A stretch of 64,000 nt of DNA from Urechis unicinctus (lineage: Eukaryota; Annelida; Polychaeta; Xenopneusta; Urechidae), in the NCBI GenBank assembly GCA_034190875.2, contig CM067354.1:67116066-67180065 (forward strand). Direction: 5' to 3'. Below are positions 55,018-64,000 of the stretch, in pieces. A program made the translations under genes and the position numbers. A model generated the notes under the pieces. The model did not search any database and was not told where the DNA came from. It saw only the letters and a list, made by a program, of their open reading frames with translations. How positions within the stretch are numbered: position 1 is the stretch's first letter; each line of letters starts with the position of its first letter.

Positions 55018-64000
<8,983 letters not shown>

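Overview
The window reads as nuclear DNA of an animal, most likely a mollusc or another lophotrochozoan. The grounds are a spliced zinc-finger/recombinase gene with phase-1 introns, a LINE reverse-transcriptase fragment, long AT and TCTA microsatellites, a Polinton, and two copies of a SINE-like repeat whose 3' end (a GCGCCATATA block, then GTTAAAC, then ACTC repeats) resembles repeats I recall from gastropods and bivalves. The organism assignment is inference. Most of the window is AT-rich and has no recognisable gene.

Layout. 1-27.9 kb: mostly gene-free. It holds an AT microsatellite (3.5-4.4 kb), a 36-bp minisatellite (5.1-5.9 kb), a 64-bp tandem repeat (6.6-6.9 kb), a SINE-like copy (7.24-7.62 kb) next to two tRNA-like heads, inverted clusters of a GTTTCGTACAC motif (13.5-13.9 kb), a pair of old diverged duplicate segments (12 and 18 kb), a TCTA microsatellite (20.8 kb), a purine/pyrimidine inverted tract (23.6-24.0 kb) and a C-rich island (24.35-24.95 kb).

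27.9-31.8 kb, minus strand: a multi-exon gene joining C2H2-type zinc fingers, a tyrosine-recombinase-like domain with most of the catalytic set, short Ser/Thr/Pro-rich linker exons and a basic helical C-terminus. All introns I can place are phase 1. The large exon carries one frame change. 32.1-32.5 kb: a second SINE-like copy with a perfect 10-bp target-site duplication. 35.0-35.7 kb: a broken LINE reverse transcriptase on the minus strand.

36,364-48,766: one Polinton/Maverick-type element of 12.4 kb with 338-bp terminal inverted repeats about 96% alike and a short target-site duplication (ATATC). Its left half (minus strand) holds a protein-primed family B DNA polymerase, a small Cys-rich protein, an RVE integrase and three small proteins. 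Its right half holds a coiled-coil/membrane protein, a probable virion protein on the minus strand, then four plus-strand genes: a putative structural protein, a fibre-like protein, a membrane protein and a YqaJ-like exonuclease. About half the genes look whole; the element as a whole is a broken fossil with roughly ten breaks. I could not find the FtsK/HerA packaging ATPase or the adenain-type protease of standard Polintons, so it may represent a compact, less described lineage.

48.8-64 kb: gene-free sequence apart from a second AT microsatellite (55.0-55.5 kb) and a 33-bp hairpin near 62.45 kb. Open frames of 60-140 codons in the flanks are what chance would give at this base composition, and I have not called them as genes.
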